Positions 15,966-24,264 of a stretch of 64,000 bases of DNA are shown here, piece by piece. Within the stretch, counting starts at the first letter, position 1, and every line of letters begins with the position of its first letter. The notes beneath the pieces were generated by a model, which searched no databases, had not been told where the DNA came from, and worked only from the letters and a program-made list of their open reading frames with translations. The position numbers and the translations under genes were made by a program. This DNA is from Frondihabitans sp. 762G35 (lineage in GTDB: Bacteria > Actinomycetota > Actinomycetes > Actinomycetales > Microbacteriaceae), in assembly GCF_002074055.1 (NCBI RefSeq), contig NZ_CP014619.1:1426001-1490000 (forward strand). The letters run 5' to 3'.

Positions 15966-16841
15966 ATGCCGGACCCAGCCACCACCCACGTCGCAGGGCC
16001 TCCCGCCGACCACGGAGCCGCCCTCGACCGAGGTCTCGACGAGGCCGTCGCCGTCCTCCGGGGCCGCCGCGTCGCTGTCCTGACGGGCGCCGGCGTCTCC
16101 ACCGACTCCGGGATCCCCGACTACCGAGGCGAGGGGGCACCGGTCCGGCACCCCATGACGTTCCAGCAGTTCGTGGCGAGCGAGGAGCGCCGCAAGCGCT
16201 ACTGGGCGGGCAGCCACCTTGGCTACCGCGCGTTCGCGTCGGCTCGGCCCAACCCGGGGCACCGGGCGCTCGCGGCGCTCGAGGAGGCGGGCATCACCAA
16301 CGGCGTCGTCACGCAGAACGTCGACGGCCTCCACCTGCGGGCAGGATCCGCGCGCGTCGTCGACCTGCACGGCACCGTCGACCGCGTGGTCTGCCTCGAC
16401 TGCGGGCAGGAGTTCGCCCGCGACACGATCGCCGCGCGCATGGCCCTCGAGAACCCGTGGCTCGAACACCCCGAGGAGGTGCGCCTCAACCCGGACGGCG
16501 ACGTCGAGGTCTCCGACATCGACTCCTTCGAGGTGCCCGCGTGCACCGTGTGCGGCGGCGTCCTGAAGCCCGACGTGGTCTTCTTCGGCGAGTTCGTCCC
16601 GGTGGAGCGCTTCGCCGAGGCGAAGGCGATGGTGCAGGGCGCCGAGGCGCTGGTGATCGCGGGGTCGTCGCTGGTCGTGAACTCCGGCATCCGGCTCCTG
16701 GAGGCGGCCCTCCGCCGCAAGGCGGCGGTGGTGATCGTCAACCGGGGCGTCACCAAGGGCGACGCCCGGGCCAGCGTTAAGCTGAACGCCGGCACGTCGG
16801 AGACTCTGGCGCGCCTTCTCGAACGGCTCGTCGACGCGTAG
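15966..16841 (+). CDS. NAD-dependent protein deacylase (sirtuin)
   Basis: A 291-residue Sir2-family protein that removes acyl groups from lysine using NAD. The NAD-binding GAGVSTDSGIPDYRG spans 41-55, TQNVDGLH is at 116-123, and the catalytic His is His135 in DLHGT. A structural zinc site is formed by CLDC (Cys143, Cys146) and CTVC (Cys193, Cys196), and GSSLVVNSG is the distal nucleotide-binding block. The length and single domain fit a bacterial cytoplasmic sirtuin. GAGGAG lies about nine bases before the ATG. It is divergent from the methyltransferase-carboxypeptidase pair. Confidence 0.93.
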   Translation: MPDPATTHVAGPPADHGAALDRGLDEAVAVLRGRRVAVLTGAGVSTDSGIPDYRGEGAPVRHPMTFQQFVASEERRKRYWAGSHLGYRAFASARPNPGHRALAALEEAGITNGVVTQNVDGLHLRAGSARVVDLHGTVDRVVCLDCGQEFARDTIAARMALENPWLEHPEEVRLNPDGDVEVSDIDSFEVPACTVCGGVLKPDVVFFGEFVPVERFAEAKAMVQGAEALVIAGSSLVVNSGIRLLEAALRRKAAVVIVNRGVTKGDARASVKLNAGTSETLARLLERLVDA

Positions 16842-16883
16842 TCCCCCCGCAGCGCGACGCCGCCGCGGAAAGGACGACACCCG

Positions 16884-17522
16884 ATGACCCTCCTCTACCT
16901 GGTGCGACACGGCGAGACCGACTGGAACAGGGCGCGCAGGATCCAGGGCGCCACCGACATCCCCCTCAACGACCTCGGTCGCGAGCAGGCCCGAGCCGCG
17001 GCCGATCTCCTCTCGCGCCGCCGCTTCGACCGGGTCGTCGCGAGCCCGCTGGTCCGCGCCCACGAGACGGGGGCGATCATCGCTTCGCGCCTCGGCCTCC
17101 CCGAGCCGACTCCGGCGCCCGGCATGGTCGAGCGCAGCTACGGCGAGGCGGAGGGCCTGACCTTCCAAGAGGTGGAGGCCCGATTCCCGGACGGCACGGA
17201 GGTGCCGGGTCGCGAGAGCCGGGCCGACCTCCTCGTGCGCGTGGAGCGCTCGCTCCTCGAGATCGCCCGGGAGGCCGCCGGCCGGTCCGTCGTCGTCGCC
17301 ACCCACGGAGCGGTGATCCGCGCGATCGTCAGCCACGTGGCTCCCGACGAGGAGGTGGCCGTCGGCGTACCGATCCGCAACGGTTCGATCCACTCGTTCG
17401 AGGTGGTCGACGGGGCTCTCGCCCTGGTCACCTTCGACGACCCGATCGAGGTCGAGTCGGAGGCCGCCGGGCGCTACGCGTTCGACTACCAGAACGCCCT
17501 GGAGGGCCGAGGCGACCTCTGA
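16884..17522 (+). CDS. Histidine phosphatase (phosphoglycerate mutase-like) family protein
   Basis: A 212-residue cytoplasmic phosphatase of the branch-1 histidine family. LVRHGETDWN carries the phospho-accepting His near residue 9, and VVATHGAV supplies the second catalytic His; ASPLVRAHET is the conserved Arg block. Family members include broad phosphatases, cobalamin phosphatase and phosphoglycerate mutases. The local context gives no substrate, and the C-terminal part is not that of a glycolytic mutase. GGAAAGGA precedes the ATG by about 10 bases. It converges with the glycosyltransferase gene at 17541 across 18 bp. Confidence 0.9.
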   Translation: MTLLYLVRHGETDWNRARRIQGATDIPLNDLGREQARAAADLLSRRRFDRVVASPLVRAHETGAIIASRLGLPEPTPAPGMVERSYGEAEGLTFQEVEARFPDGTEVPGRESRADLLVRVERSLLEIAREAAGRSVVVATHGAVIRAIVSHVAPDEEVAVGVPIRNGSIHSFEVVDGALALVTFDDPIEVESEAAGRYAFDYQNALEGRGDL

Positions 17523-17540
17523 GCGCTTCGGCGGCTCCTG

Positions 17541-18629
17541 TCAGCGCGGCGCGCGGCCGACGCGCTCCAGCACCTCCAGGAGGGCCTGGGCCGAGGTCTC
17601 CCAGCTGAACGAGGACGCCTGATCGATCGAGGCCGCGCTCCTCCGGTGCCACTCCCCCGGCGCCTCGAGGAGCCGGACCGCCTCGGCGATCGCGCGGGGC
17701 GACTCCTGGTCGAAGTAGATCGCGGCGTCGCCGCCGATCTCGCGGAAGATCGGGATGTCGCTCGCGAGGGCGGGCGTGCCGACGCTCATGCCCTCGATGA
17801 GCGGGATGCCGAAGCCCTCGGCCCGCGAGGCCGACACGACGGCCGTGGCACCGAGCAGGGTCTCGAAGTACTCCTCGTCGCTCGACCCGCCGTGGAAGAC
17901 CAGCGACGACGCCGGTGCGAGGCTCTCGAGCGTCTCGCGCTCGCGCTCGCTCACACGGCTCATCAGGTGCAGCCGGTACCCGTCGAGGAGCGGGAGAGCC
18001 CTGGCCAGGGTCTGGACGTTCTTGTAGGGCATGAACGAGCCCATGTAGACGAGGTCCCGGCTCCGGGGCCCGTCGCGCTCGGGGACCTCGACGGGCGAGG
18101 GATCGGCCGCGTTCGTGACGACCGTCACCCGGCGTCGGGTGAGGTGGTGCTCCGCGATCTCGCTCGCCGTCGTGCGGCTCACGGTCACGACCTCGTCCGC
18201 GCGGTTCAGCAGCAGCCGCTGGGGCCACCACGCGAGGTGGTAGAGCCGCCAGAGCAGCCGGATCGGGGCCGCGAACTCCGGCGGCGGCGTGCGGTTGGTG
18301 TAGTAGATCAGGTCGTGCAGGGTCAGCACGAGGCGGTAGCGCCGCCCCAGGGATCCCATCGTCTGCATCGGCGACCAGACGACGTCCGGACGGAGCCGGT
18401 TCACCTGCAGGGCGACGAGGGGCTCCAGGATGCTCGTGGGCGCCGAGACCAGCCGGTGCGGCGCCTCCGGCAGCTTGTCGAGCTGCCGCACGTCGCTGAT
18501 CAGCATCGTGACCTCGTGCCGCTCGGCGAGGGCCCGGACCACCCCCGCGGTGAACCGGGAGATGCCGTCGTGGCGGCCCACCCGCACGTAGCGGCAGTCG
18601 ACGACGATGCGCAGGGCGGGAGGCGTCAT
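17541..18629 (-). CDS. Glycosyltransferase family 4 protein
   Basis: A 362-residue GT-B transferase. The N terminus IVVDCRYVRVGRHDGISRF is typical of the mannosyl/rhamnosyltransferase subgroup that starts with a 'DxR...GIxR' block. The C-terminal half shows VYMGSFMPYKNVQTL and the donor-binding motif SRAEGFGIPLIEGMSVGTPAL. It is predicted to be cytoplasmic, acting on a cell-envelope glycan or glycolipid; donor and acceptor are unknown. The ATG overlaps the stop of the upstream hydrolase gene by four bases (ATGA), so both form one operon. It is separate from the glycan operon at 1495-6605. Confidence 0.88.
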   Translation of the reverse strand: MTPPALRIVVDCRYVRVGRHDGISRFTAGVVRALAERHEVTMLISDVRQLDKLPEAPHRLVSAPTSILEPLVALQVNRLRPDVVWSPMQTMGSLGRRYRLVLTLHDLIYYTNRTPPPEFAAPIRLLWRLYHLAWWPQRLLLNRADEVVTVSRTTASEIAEHHLTRRRVTVVTNAADPSPVEVPERDGPRSRDLVYMGSFMPYKNVQTLARALPLLDGYRLHLMSRVSERERETLESLAPASSLVFHGGSSDEEYFETLLGATAVVSASRAEGFGIPLIEGMSVGTPALASDIPIFREIGGDAAIYFDQESPRAIAEAVRLLEAPGEWHRRSAASIDQASSFSWETSAQALLEVLERVGRAPR

Positions 18630-19555
18630 CGGAGGAAGTCCTCGATCGCGATCGCCGCCTCCCGCGGCTTCTCGTAGTGGATGAGGTGGCCGACACCGTG
18701 GATCACGTCGAGCTGCGCGTCGGAGAACAGCGTCTGCAACGTGTACTGCGCCGGCAGCGCCGTGATGTCGTCGCGGTCCGCCGCCACCAGGAGCACCGGA
18801 ACGTCGATGCGCGACGCGTACGTCGACACGTCGCTCGACACGCTCGCGCGGAACGCTTCGAGAACCACCTGGCGGGACGCGAACCTCGAGAAGTAGCTGT
18901 CGTGCTGGTCGTGGATCCACGCCCGGAGCGAGGTCGACCTCGTCTTGGCCATGGCGACGCTCGCGACGCGGGTGACGATTCGGCTGCGGAGAGCCGCCTG
19001 CCCGATCCGCTCGGGGAGCGCCGCGCCCGCCCAGTAGTAGAAGACCGCGAGGCGCGTCAGCACCCCCCGCGGACCCTGGAGCGCAGGAGCCGCGATCGGG
19101 TTCACGAGGATCAGCTTCGCCGCGCGCACCCCCTGCGCCAGCGCCGCCGCCGACACGATCGAGCCGAAGGAGTGCCCCAGTACGACGACCGAGTCGCGGG
19201 CGGACCCGGCGGTCCGCTCGAGGAAGCCGTCGAGCCACGACGCGTACGTGGCGACGCTGTGCTCGCGGCCCGGGAGAGCCGGCGACTCGCCGAAGCCGGG
19301 GAGATCCGGGGCGAGCACGCGGATCCTGCCCTCGGCCACGCCGTCGAGGAACGCCACGACCGGCTCGAGACCGTGGTGCTCGCCGCGGAAGCCGTGCACG
19401 GCCACCAGGGTCAGCGGGGCGTCGTCGCTGCCGTAGACCCAGTAGTGCGCCGTGGTGCCGAAGACGTCCACGGCGCGCCGCACCGTCGGGATGGCCGAAA
19501 GACGCGCGGCGTAGGGCGATTCGACGGTGGGCTCGGGGGAAGTCGGGGCACTCAC
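18626..19555 (-). CDS. Alpha/beta-fold hydrolase
   Basis: A 309-residue hydrolase. The oxyanion block VAVHGFRGEHHGLEP is followed by the nucleophile elbow GHSFGS, the acidic residue in LLVAADRDD and the catalytic His in IHGVGHLIHYEKP. Family members include esterases, lipases and dehalogenases; the substrate cannot be told. There is no signal peptide. The GTG at 19555 follows TAGACT by six bases, pointing to a leaderless transcript that continues into the GT4 gene. Confidence 0.9.
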   Translation of the reverse strand: MSAPTSPEPTVESPYAARLSAIPTVRRAVDVFGTTAHYWVYGSDDAPLTLVAVHGFRGEHHGLEPVVAFLDGVAEGRIRVLAPDLPGFGESPALPGREHSVATYASWLDGFLERTAGSARDSVVVLGHSFGSIVSAAALAQGVRAAKLILVNPIAAPALQGPRGVLTRLAVFYYWAGAALPERIGQAALRSRIVTRVASVAMAKTRSTSLRAWIHDQHDSYFSRFASRQVVLEAFRASVSSDVSTYASRIDVPVLLVAADRDDITALPAQYTLQTLFSDAQLDVIHGVGHLIHYEKPREAAIAIEDFLR

Positions 19556-19561
19556 CCGGCC

Positions 19562-19567
19562 AGTCTA
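19562..19567 (-). promoter_or_regulatory. Candidate -10 (TAGACT), leaderless start for 18626-19555
   Basis: Minus-strand TAGACT is followed by GGCCGG and then the GTG at 19555. The six-base spacing puts the transcription start on or beside the start codon. Confidence 0.5.
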
Positions 19568-19689
19568 GGGACGTGACCCCGCGTGTCCCGGCCCGGCGGA
19601 GGGCGAGTGTGAACGTCGGGGCCGCGGGCGGTTGTAGCGTTGGTGGGGTCCAGACCGTCCGGTGACACCCCCACTCATCGAGGAGACAG

Positions 19690-21450
19690 GTGAGCTTTAC
19701 CGCCCCCATCCAACTGCCCGGCCTCACCCTCGACCCCCAGTGGTATCGACGCAGCGTCTTCTACGAGGTGATGGTGCGCTCCTTCGTCGACAGCAACGGC
19801 GACGGTGCGGGCGACATCGCGGGGTTGGCCTCGAAGCTCGACTACCTGCAGTGGCTCGGCGTCGACGCCCTCTGGATGCCGCCGTTCTTCCAGTCGCCCC
19901 TCCGCGACGGCGGCTACGACATCTCCGACTACAAGGCGATCCTGCCCGAGTTCGGGACCCTCGACGAGTTCCGCGACCTCGTCACGAAAGCGCACGAGCG
20001 CAATATGCGCATCGTCATCGACATGGTGATCAACCACACCTCCGACGCGCACGAGTGGTTCCAGCAGTCCCGCGAAGATCCGGACGGCCCCTACGGCGAC
20101 TTCTACGTCTGGAGCGACACCGACGAGAAGTACGAGAACATCCGCATCATCTTCGTCGACACCGAGGAGTCCAACTGGACCTTCGACCCGGTCCGACGCC
20201 AGTTCTTCTTCCACCGCTTCTTCTCGCACCAGCCCGACCTCAACTACGAGAACCCGAAGGTGCACGAGGCGATCTACGACGTCATCCGGCACTGGCTCGA
20301 CCTCGGCGTCGACGGCATCCGACTCGACGCGATCCCCTACCTCTACCAGTCCGACGAGGGCAACGGCGAGGGCGAGCCCGAGACGCACGAGTTCGTCAAG
20401 CGCCTTCGCACGATGGTCGACGAGGAGTACCCGGGCCGGATCATGATCGCCGAGGCCAACCAGTGGCCCCGCGAGGTCGCCGCGTTCTTCGGCACCGAGG
20501 AGGAGCCCGAGTGCCACATGGCGTTCGACTTCCCCGTGATGCCGCGCATCTTCTACTCGCTGCGCTCGCAGAGCGCCGGCGAGCTGACGCGGATCCTCTC
20601 CGAGACGACCGACGTCCCCGAGTCCGCCGGCTGGGGCGTCTTCCTGCGCAACCACGACGAGCTCACGCTCGAGATGGTCTCGGAGGAGTACCGGCAGGCG
20701 ATGTACGGCTGGTACGCCTACGACCCCCGGATGCGGAGCAACATCGGCATCCGGCGTCGCCTCGCACCCCTGCTCGACAACTCCCGGGCCGAGCTGGAGC
20801 TCGTGCACGCGCTGCTCTTCTCGCTCAAGGGGTCGCCGTTCCTCTACTACGGCGACGAGATCGGGATGGGCGACAACATCTGGTTGAACGACCGCGACGC
20901 GTCGCGCACGCCGATGCAGTGGACCCCCGACCGCAACGCCGGGTTCTCGACCGCCGACCCCGGGAAGCTCTACCTCCCGGTCGTCCAGTCGCTCGTCTAC
21001 AACTACGCCCTGGTCAACGTCGAGAGCCAGCTCGCGCAATCGCGATCGCTGCTCCACTGGATCCGCAACGTCATCCACGTGCGGAAGGCGCACCCGACCT
21101 TCGGCCTCGGCACGATGACGGTGCTCCCCACCGACCACGAGTCGGCGCTCGCCTTCGTCCGGTCGTACGCCGGATCCGGCACCCAGTTCGGCGACTCGGC
21201 GGAGGACGTCCTGTGCGTCTTCTCCTTCGCGCACAACCCGGCGTCCGTCACCATCACCGAGCCCCGGTTCGCCGGTCGCACCCTCTACGACCTCTTCGGA
21301 GGCGGGACCTTCCCGTCGTTCGACGACGAGGGGCGGGTGACGCTCACGATGGGCACGCAGGCCTTCTTCTGGTTGCACGTCGGCGGTCCCGCGGCGCCGA
21401 CGGTGCTGGCGGCTCTGCCTCCGGTCGGAGATGTCGGTGGCGGGCTCTAG
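19690..21450 (+). CDS. treS: Maltose alpha-D-glucosyltransferase / trehalose synthase
   Basis: A 586-residue GH13 enzyme that interconverts maltose and trehalose in the cytoplasm. RIVIDMVINHTSDAH is conserved region I, GIRLDAIPY carries nucleophile Asp213, MIAEANQWP the acid/base Glu255 and FLRNHDE the third carboxylate Asp323. The N-terminal LDPQWYRRSVFYEVMVRSF is the typical TreS opening, and the length matches single-domain TreS without a fused maltokinase. No pep2 (maltokinase), glgE or treYZ gene is in the window. The GTG start has GGAG about seven bases upstream. TreS links trehalose to glycogen metabolism, and glgA/glgC lie 5 kb downstream. Confidence 0.95.
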   Translation: MSFTAPIQLPGLTLDPQWYRRSVFYEVMVRSFVDSNGDGAGDIAGLASKLDYLQWLGVDALWMPPFFQSPLRDGGYDISDYKAILPEFGTLDEFRDLVTKAHERNMRIVIDMVINHTSDAHEWFQQSREDPDGPYGDFYVWSDTDEKYENIRIIFVDTEESNWTFDPVRRQFFFHRFFSHQPDLNYENPKVHEAIYDVIRHWLDLGVDGIRLDAIPYLYQSDEGNGEGEPETHEFVKRLRTMVDEEYPGRIMIAEANQWPREVAAFFGTEEEPECHMAFDFPVMPRIFYSLRSQSAGELTRILSETTDVPESAGWGVFLRNHDELTLEMVSEEYRQAMYGWYAYDPRMRSNIGIRRRLAPLLDNSRAELELVHALLFSLKGSPFLYYGDEIGMGDNIWLNDRDASRTPMQWTPDRNAGFSTADPGKLYLPVVQSLVYNYALVNVESQLAQSRSLLHWIRNVIHVRKAHPTFGLGTMTVLPTDHESALAFVRSYAGSGTQFGDSAEDVLCVFSFAHNPASVTITEPRFAGRTLYDLFGGGTFPSFDDEGRVTLTMGTQAFFWLHVGGPAAPTVLAALPPVGDVGGGL

Positions 21451-21453
21451 GCT
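21448..21453 (+). promoter_or_regulatory. Candidate -10 (TAGGCT) containing treS stop; leaderless start for 21460
   Basis: TAGGCT, whose first three bases are the treS stop codon, is followed by six bases and then the GTG at 21460. The downstream exonuclease gene could thus be transcribed independently from inside the treS end. Confidence 0.45.
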
Positions 21454-21459
21454 TTCCGC

Positions 21460-22191
21460 GTGAGTGAATCGGCCGTGATCCTGCCTCCGGGCGCCCTGCC
21501 CTCATCGTGGTGGAAGGCCCTCGGCGTCTTCGACCTCGAGACGACCGGCATCGACGTCGAGACGGCGCGGATCGTCACCGCCCACGTCGGCCTGATCGAC
21601 GCCACGGGCGCGTCGATCGCGCACGGGGAATGGCTCGCGGATCCCGGGGTCGAGATCCCGGAGCAGGCGGCCGCGGTCCACGGCGTCTCGACCGAGCAGG
21701 CCCGAGCCGAGGGGCGGCCGGCCGCGGAGGTCGTCTCCGAGATCCTCGAGGCCGTGCGGGCCGTCTTCGCGCGCGGCGTCCCCCTCGTGATCTACAACGC
21801 GCCCTACGACCTCACCCTCCTCGACCGGGAGGCGCGACGCCACGGGCTCGAGCCTCTCGACCTCTCGACGGGCACGGTCGTCGATCCGCTCGTGATCGAC
21901 AAGGCCGTCGACAAGTGGCGGAAGGGCAAGCGGACCCTCGAGGCCGCCGCCGTCTTCTACGAGGTCGTGCTCGACGACGCCCACAACGCCGGGGCCGATG
22001 CCATCGCCGCGGGCCGGGTCGCCCAGGCCATGGCGAAGCGGTACCCCGACCGGCTCGACATCCCGGCGACCGACCTCCACTCGCTGCAGGTCGGTTGGTG
22101 CGGCGAGCAGGCCGCGAGCTTCCAGGAGTACATGCGACGGAAAGACCCGACGTTCACCACGTCGGGCGCGTGGCCCGTGCGTCCGCTCTGA
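21460..22191 (+). CDS. DEDD-family 3'-5' exonuclease (DnaQ-like)
   Basis: A 243-residue exonuclease-fold protein related to the epsilon subunit of DNA polymerase III. The ExoI motif is VFDLETTG (Asp25, Glu27), ExoII is in VIYNAPYDLTLLD, and the C-terminal HNAGADAIA supplies ExoIII with the His of DEDDh enzymes. It would hydrolyse DNA or RNA 3' ends with two metal ions. Stand-alone versions like this are frequent in actinobacteria and need not be the replicative proofreader. The GTG lies nine bases after the treS stop, preceded by a leaderless-type hexamer. Confidence 0.88.
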   Translation: MSESAVILPPGALPSSWWKALGVFDLETTGIDVETARIVTAHVGLIDATGASIAHGEWLADPGVEIPEQAAAVHGVSTEQARAEGRPAAEVVSEILEAVRAVFARGVPLVIYNAPYDLTLLDREARRHGLEPLDLSTGTVVDPLVIDKAVDKWRKGKRTLEAAAVFYEVVLDDAHNAGADAIAAGRVAQAMAKRYPDRLDIPATDLHSLQVGWCGEQAASFQEYMRRKDPTFTTSGAWPVRPL

Positions 22192-22200
22192 GCGCACTCC

Positions 22201-22248
22201 GCCCGACGCTCCCCCCGCCCGACGCTCCCCCCGCCCGACGCTCCCCCC
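22201..22248. repeat. Three perfect 16-bp tandem repeats
   Basis: GCCCGACGCTCCCCCC is repeated exactly three times head to tail (22201-22216, 22217-22232, 22233-22248), 10 bp after the exonuclease stop codon. It lies outside any gene and just before the palindrome at 22295-22360. Confidence 0.85.
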
Positions 22249-22294
22249 GATCGCACACGGCTTCCCCCGCAAACGACTGGACCCGTCAAACGAC

Positions 22295-22360
22295 TGAACC
22301 CTCGTGTTCGGCCGGCGCGGTGGTCCTAGGACCACCCGCACGGCCGAACACGAGGGTTCA
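22295..22360. terminator. 66-bp palindrome, probable bidirectional terminator (copy 1)
   Basis: TGAACCCTCGTGTTCGGCCG (22295-22314) is perfectly complementary to 22341-22360, and inside lies a second perfect palindrome GGTGGTCCTAGGACCACC (22319-22336). It sits between the convergent exonuclease gene and rpmE2, starting 17 bp from the rpmE2 stop codon. A sister element at 33233-33296 has the same core but different arms. A bidirectional terminator is the simplest reading; there is no long T-run. Confidence 0.75.
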
Positions 22361-22377
22361 GCAGGGGTGCGAGGCTG

Positions 22378-22632
22378 TTACGCCTTGCCGCCGAAGTTCT
22401 TGAAGCGCTGGTTGAACTTCTCGACGCGACCGGCCGAGTCGAGGATGCGCTGCTTGCCCGTGTAGAACGGGTGCGACGCGGACGAGATCTCGACGTCGAT
22501 GACGGGGTACGTGGCGCCGTCGAGCTCGATCGTCTTGTCGCTGGTCGCGGTGGAGCGCGTGAGGAACGTCTCACCCGACGCGAGGTCGCGGAACACGATC
22601 GGGTTGTAAGCGGGGTGCGTATCGGTCTTCAT
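22378..22632 (-). CDS. rpmE2: 50S ribosomal protein L31, type B
   Basis: An 84-residue ribosomal protein. The start [16 protein letters not shown] and the block [24 protein letters not shown] are diagnostic of the type B (zinc-free) L31; the CxxC zinc ribbon of type A is absent. Type B paralogues usually replace zinc-binding L31 when zinc is scarce. GAGGAA lies about five bases before the ATG, and a small hairpin lies in the leader. I recognised no Zur box. Confidence 0.95.
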   Translation of the reverse strand: MKTDTHPAYNPIVFRDLASGETFLTRSTATSDKTIELDGATYPVIDVEISSASHPFYTGKQRILDSAGRVEKFNQRFKNFGGKA

Positions 22633-22655
22633 GGGGTTCCTCAGAGTCTCAGGGT

Positions 22656-22675
22656 GCGCTGGTTTTTGCCAGCGC
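22656..22675 (-). promoter_or_regulatory. Hairpin in rpmE2 leader
   Basis: On the minus strand GCGCTGG, a six-base CAAAAA loop and CCAGCGC form a perfect 7-bp stem ending 23 nt before the rpmE2 ATG. It could be an autoregulatory L31-binding structure or a transcript-stabilising hairpin. No protein or ligand is assigned. Confidence 0.45.
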
Positions 22676-22743
22676 GGAATGGGTGGCCAGGGCCAACTGG
22701 AGAGCTTACCAGAGCGGCGCACAGGAACTGAAGAGGTCGCCCT

Positions 22744-24231
22744 GTGCAAGCATGGATGCCCGTGAGCACCAGACCAGAGACCGACGTCGAGCCGGAGAAC
22801 GACACCCGTTTCTTCGGACAGCCCCGTTCCCTCGCGACCCTCTTCGGGGTCGAGCTGTGGGAGAGGTTCTCCTTCTACGGAATGCAGGGCATCCTGCTGC
22901 TCTACCTGTTCACCTCGACCGCGCAGGGCGGCCTCGGCATCGACCAGGCCACCGCCGCGGGCATCGTCGGTGCCTACGGCGGCGGGGTGTACCTCTCGAC
23001 CGTCCTCGGCGCCTGGATCGCGGACCGTCTGCTCGACGCGCAGCGCACGCTCCTCGGCAGCGCCACGATCGTCATGCTCGGCCACATCGCCCTCGCCCTG
23101 CTCCCGGGCGTGTCGGGTGTGACGGTGGGCCTCATCCTGATTGCCGTCGGCTCCGGCGGGCTCAAGGCGACGGCGACGAGCCTCGTGGGATCCCTCTACG
23201 GCGAGCAGGATCCCCGCCGCGACGCCGGCTTCTCGCTCTACTACCTCGGCGTGAACCTCGGCGCGTTCTTCGGGCCGCTGCTCACGGGCCTACTGCAGGT
23301 GACCTGGGGCTTCCACGTCGGCTTCGGCCTCGCCGCGATCGGCATGGCTCTCGGCCTCGCGCAGTACGCGGTGGGCCGCAGGAACCTCCCGGCCGTCTCG
23401 CGCCGCCTGCCGAATCCCCTTCCGCGGCGACTGCTCCCCCGCGCCGTGGCCGCCGCCGCCGTGGGCGTCGCGGCCGTCGTCGTCCTCGTGGCGACCGGCG
23501 TCATCACCGCTTCGAACCTGGCCGTGATCGTCATCGCGGTGACGGCCGTCGCGGCGGTGGCCTACTTCGTCGTCATCCTCTCGAGCCGCTCCGTCGCGCC
23601 GGACGAGCGCAGTCGCGTGGTCGCGTTCATCCCGCTCTTCCTGGCGAGCACGGTCTTCTGGTCGATCTATCAGCAGCAGTTCACCGTGATCACGATCTAC
23701 TCCGCGGAACGTCTCGACCGGTCCGTCCTCGGGTGGGAGTTCCCGGTCGCGTGGGTGCAGTCGATCAATCCCGTCTTCATCATCGTGCTCTCGGGCGTGT
23801 TCGCGGCGCTCTGGACCCGGCTCGGGCCGCGTCAGCCGTCGACGCCGGTGAAGTTCGGACTCGGGACCCTCGTCGTGGGACTCGGCTTCCTGCTGTTCCT
23901 GCCGTTCACGGGGACCGGGCCGCACGGGACGCCCGTGGTCGCCCTGGTGGGTATCCTGCTCGTGTTCACCGTCGCGGAGCTCCTGCTCTCGCCCGTCGGG
24001 CTGTCGGCCTCGACGAAGCTGGCACCGGCTGCGTTCCGGACCCAGATGGTGGCGCTCTTCTACCTGTCCGTCGCGCTGGGGTCGGCGATCTCCGGTCAGC
24101 TCGCCGGGCTCTACGCCACCGGCTCGGAGGTGCCGTACTTCGGCGTTCTCGGAGTCGTCGCCATCGCGGCGGGCGCGGTTCTGCTCCTGCTTTCGCGGCT
24201 CGTTCTGCGGCTCATGCGCGGGGTCCGCTGA
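22744..24231 (+). CDS. Proton-dependent oligopeptide transporter (POT/PTR2 family)
   Basis: A 495-residue membrane transporter of the major facilitator superfamily that imports di- and tripeptides with protons. [19 protein letters not shown] carries the POT signature ExxER-like helix 1 motif, and [20 protein letters not shown] is the second family signature. About 14 hydrophobic helices are visible. The GTG at 22744 is chosen because AGAGG lies seven bases upstream; in-frame ATG 22756 and GTG 22762 are alternatives without ribosome sites. It is divergent from rpmE2 and convergent with the ABC ATPase gene. Confidence 0.93.
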   Translation: MQAWMPVSTRPETDVEPENDTRFFGQPRSLATLFGVELWERFSFYGMQGILLLYLFTSTAQGGLGIDQATAAGIVGAYGGGVYLSTVLGAWIADRLLDAQRTLLGSATIVMLGHIALALLPGVSGVTVGLILIAVGSGGLKATATSLVGSLYGEQDPRRDAGFSLYYLGVNLGAFFGPLLTGLLQVTWGFHVGFGLAAIGMALGLAQYAVGRRNLPAVSRRLPNPLPRRLLPRAVAAAAVGVAAVVVLVATGVITASNLAVIVIAVTAVAAVAYFVVILSSRSVAPDERSRVVAFIPLFLASTVFWSIYQQQFTVITIYSAERLDRSVLGWEFPVAWVQSINPVFIIVLSGVFAALWTRLGPRQPSTPVKFGLGTLVVGLGFLLFLPFTGTGPHGTPVVALVGILLVFTVAELLLSPVGLSASTKLAPAAFRTQMVALFYLSVALGSAISGQLAGLYATGSEVPYFGVLGVVAIAAGAVLLLLSRLVLRLMRGVR

Positions 24232-24264
24232 GGCGGCTCCGCTCGAGCAGCGACGACGCGGGAT

